Shown here: positions 4,723-5,838 of the stretch, piece by piece
Layout: every line of letters begins with the position of its first letter
How positions within the stretch are numbered: the first letter of the stretch is position 1
Origin: Alphaproteobacteria bacterium
GTDB taxonomy: Bacteria; Pseudomonadota; Alphaproteobacteria; Rickettsiales; VGDC01
Reading direction: 5' to 3'
Assembly (NCBI GenBank): GCA_016869895.1
Contig: VGDC01000139.1
Coordinates: 1 to 5,838 of the forward strand
Length of the DNA: 5,838 bases
Translations under genes and position numbers: made by a program
Notes under the pieces: generated by a model
Told to the model about the DNA's origin: nothing
Database searches by the model: none
What the model saw: the letters and a program-made list of their open reading frames with translations, nothing else

Positions 4723-5622
4723 TCAAGATTCAAACAGGGTTTTTTCCGCCGCTCTCCGCCTCGACAGCCCGCGCACCTCGCGTGTGCCCACACGTTTCCA
4801 GCGGGGGAACTCGGCGGCGGCTTTGCTCATCTCGCCATCGTTCAGGTGTTCCAGCATGGTGCTTTTGCGGAAATTCCCCGGCCCGATGTTGTACACCAGC
4901 GACACCAGCGCGGCGAATTGGTTGCCGTTCAGCGGCACTTTCACATAACGTTTAACGTAAGCTTCCGCCACCTGCACGTCCTGCTTCAGCAGTTTATGCG
5001 CCTCCGCCTCGGAGATTTTGCCGTAATACTCGCCGGGGCGCACAAGGTGGCCATAGCCGATGGTCAGCTTGCCCCCCACGTCTTTATAGGGCTCCAGTCG
5101 TAACCCCTCGAATTCCTTGATGAGGGTCAGGCCGCTGTCGTTGATGTGTAACCCTGCCAGTTTGCTATCCGGCGGGAAGCTGATGGTTTCTGCCGTGGCG
5201 ACGGGCAGGGCGTATTGCAGATTGGCGCGATAAGCGGGGCTGGAGTAATACTCCGCATAGAAATCCGCATAGAAGGAGGCGTAGCGCTGCGCGTAGGAGT
5301 CGTTGATGAGTGTTTTCTGATAGGTCTTATAGAAATGCGCGTAATATTCATCATAGATGCGATGGTAGGTGACCTTCTGCTCACCCCATTCATACACCGC
5401 CGGACCAAGCAGCACCACAGCCACCACCAGCACTTTCGCCGCTTTCAGCCAGTTGGGCAGACCCCACCACCATTTGATGGCACGCGCGGTCTTCTTCGTC
5501 CATTTCCAAACCCGTTTGAAGAACCTTCGCGTGGCGGGAAACCGCTTCTTCCGGCGTGTCTTCCTGCGGCTTATCAAGCTGCCACGGCTCTTGCGGGGTG
5601 CGGATTTCTTGCGTGCTGCCAT
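4723..5622 (-). CDS. Membrane-anchored GH24 (T4-type) lysozyme
   Basis: This 299-aa protein has three parts. Residues 1-60 are very rich in Lys/Arg with a Trp cluster (W51-W53). Residues 61-77 form one hydrophobic segment, so by the positive-inside rule the N-terminus is cytoplasmic and the rest periplasmic. Residues 86-137 are tyrosine-rich. From about 160 on lies a GH24 lysozyme domain. Its catalytic residues match T4 lysozyme spacing exactly: E172 (FEGLRL), D181 (YKD), T187 and H192 (TIGYGH), at +9, +15 and +20 from the Glu as in E11/D20/T26/H31. The motifs AALVSLVYNIGPGNF and FPRWKRVG...VRGLSRRRAAE complete the fold. It should hydrolyse the MurNAc-GlcNAc bond of peptidoglycan. The ATG at 5622 was chosen because GGTGGAG lies 5 nt upstream and it overlaps the preceding stop as TGATG. 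An ATG 72 bp further upstream lacks such a site. A host wall-remodelling enzyme fits better than a phage endolysin, but a domesticated phage gene is possible. Confidence 0.92.
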   Translation of the reverse strand: MAARKKSAPRKSRGSLISRRKTRRKKRFPATRRFFKRVWKWTKKTARAIKWWWGLPNWLKAAKVLVVAVVLLGPAVYEWGEQKVTYHRIYDEYYAHFYKTYQKTLINDSYAQRYASFYADFYAEYYSSPAYRANLQYALPVATAETISFPPDSKLAGLHINDSGLTLIKEFEGLRLEPYKDVGGKLTIGYGHLVRPGEYYGKISEAEAHKLLKQDVQVAEAYVKRYVKVPLNGNQFAALVSLVYNIGPGNFRKSTMLEHLNDGEMSKAAAEFPRWKRVGTREVRGLSRRRAAEKTLFES

Positions 5623-5838
5623 CAATACTCCACCGGTACAGGGTCGAGCGTGCGCCAGAGATACCACGTGGCGACGCTGCGATAAGGCCGCCATTTTTCG
5701 GCGTGGGCTTTATGGAATTTCGGGGTCTGTTTCTCGCCGCCGAAATATTCGATTTCGATGGCTCTCAGCACGGCGATGTCATCCACCGGAAACACATCAG
5801 GGCGGAGCAGGTGGAAGATGAGGAACATCTCCGCCGTC
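5622..5838 (-). CDS. AlkA-like DNA-3-methyladenine glycosylase (HhH-GPD family), C-terminal 71 residues
   Basis: The frame is open to the window edge and ends in TGA at 5622-5624, so only the C-terminal part is seen. It begins TAEMFLIFHLL, fitting the end of the helix-hairpin-helix region (G-I-G-x-W-T-A in AlkA). Next comes RPDVFPVDD, which aligns with DVFLPDD of E. coli AlkA, whose second Asp (D238) is catalytic; here that Asp codon is at 5778-5780. The ending HAEKWRPYRSVATWYLW parallels YAERWKPWRSYALLHIW of AlkA. The enzyme would excise alkylated bases such as 3-methyladenine in base-excision repair. The in-frame ATG at 5828 is internal, not a start, because homologous residues precede it. 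The stop shares one base with the lysozyme start (TGATG), so the two genes are probably cotranscribed. The N-terminal DNA-binding part cannot be assessed. Confidence 0.88.
   Translation of the reverse strand, partial: TAEMFLIFHLLRPDVFPVDDIAVLRAIEIEYFGGEKQTPKFHKAHAEKWRPYRSVATWYLWRTLDPVPVEY
5628..5634 (-). promoter_or_regulatory. Shine-Dalgarno site deciding the lysozyme start
   Basis: GGTGGAG on the - strand ends 5 nt before the ATG at 5622. It lies inside the last codons of the upstream glycosylase gene. It supports the 5622 start and translational coupling through the TGATG overlap. Confidence 0.75.

Noticed and set aside
4723..5622. Prophage remnant based on the T4-type lysozyme
   Set aside because: No holin, spanin, structural or integrase genes are visible, neighbours are housekeeping genes, and the protein has a long anchor and linker unlike ordinary endolysins.
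5623..5694. Upstream ATG at 5694 as lysozyme start, adding 24 residues
   Set aside because: It would overlap the AlkA-like gene by 73 bp and lacks an SD, while the 5622 ATG has GGTGGAG at good spacing and a basic N-terminus typical of a membrane anchor protein.

Overview
The window looks like chromosomal DNA of a motile Gram-negative bacterium, most likely an alphaproteobacterium. The reasons are moderate-to-high GC, a chemotaxis methylesterase (CheB), an MnmC-type tRNA-modification flavoenzyme, a HIT protein with a QxHxH motif, a short-type PurB, a lipoprotein with a Gram-negative-style lipobox, and a tRNA gene with an encoded CCA. This taxonomic call is inferred from protein style, not from a phylogeny. 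Apart from two low-confidence calls (a possible repeat and hairpin), there is no sign of a transposon, prophage, CRISPR array or rRNA. Genes are densely packed and the longest gene-free stretch is only about 137 bp.

Left part, + strand (1-2491): the 3' end of an mnmC-like gene (1-933) is followed, after a 99-bp gap, by a two-gene chemotaxis unit. This is cheB (1033-2106) and, overlapping it by 14 bp, a 132-aa helical protein (2093-2491). The small protein carries a QFQDxxxQ segment like the phosphatase site of CheZ and CheZ-like proteins. It has a strong Shine-Dalgarno sequence inside the end of cheB. No cheA, cheW, cheR or cheY is visible, so this may be a chemotaxis adaptation/termination module away from a main che operon, although cheB could still have partners elsewhere. 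This pair is the most interesting part of the window.

Middle (2524-3290): a tRNA with anticodon CAU on the - strand converges on the chemotaxis unit. Upstream of it on the same strand lies a HIT-domain protein (2645-3058). Divergent from HIT is a 55-aa cysteine-rich lipoprotein (3123-3290) with two near-repeats of a Cys-Asp-aromatic-aromatic-Gly-Asn/Gln-Cys unit. Its stop codon overlaps the stop codon of the convergent purB.

Right part, - strand (3287-5838): purB (adenylosuccinate lyase, complete), a 137-bp gap with a possible repeat-like segment, a membrane-anchored GH24 (T4-type) lysozyme of 299 aa with a tyrosine-ladder linker, and the C-terminal end of an AlkA-like DNA-3-methyladenine glycosylase. 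The last two are coupled by a TGATG stop/start overlap and probably form one transcript.

Functionally the window mixes tRNA modification, chemotactic adaptation, purine synthesis, base-excision repair and cell-wall remodelling. Only cheB with its small partner, and the glycosylase with the lysozyme, show sequence evidence of being co-expressed.
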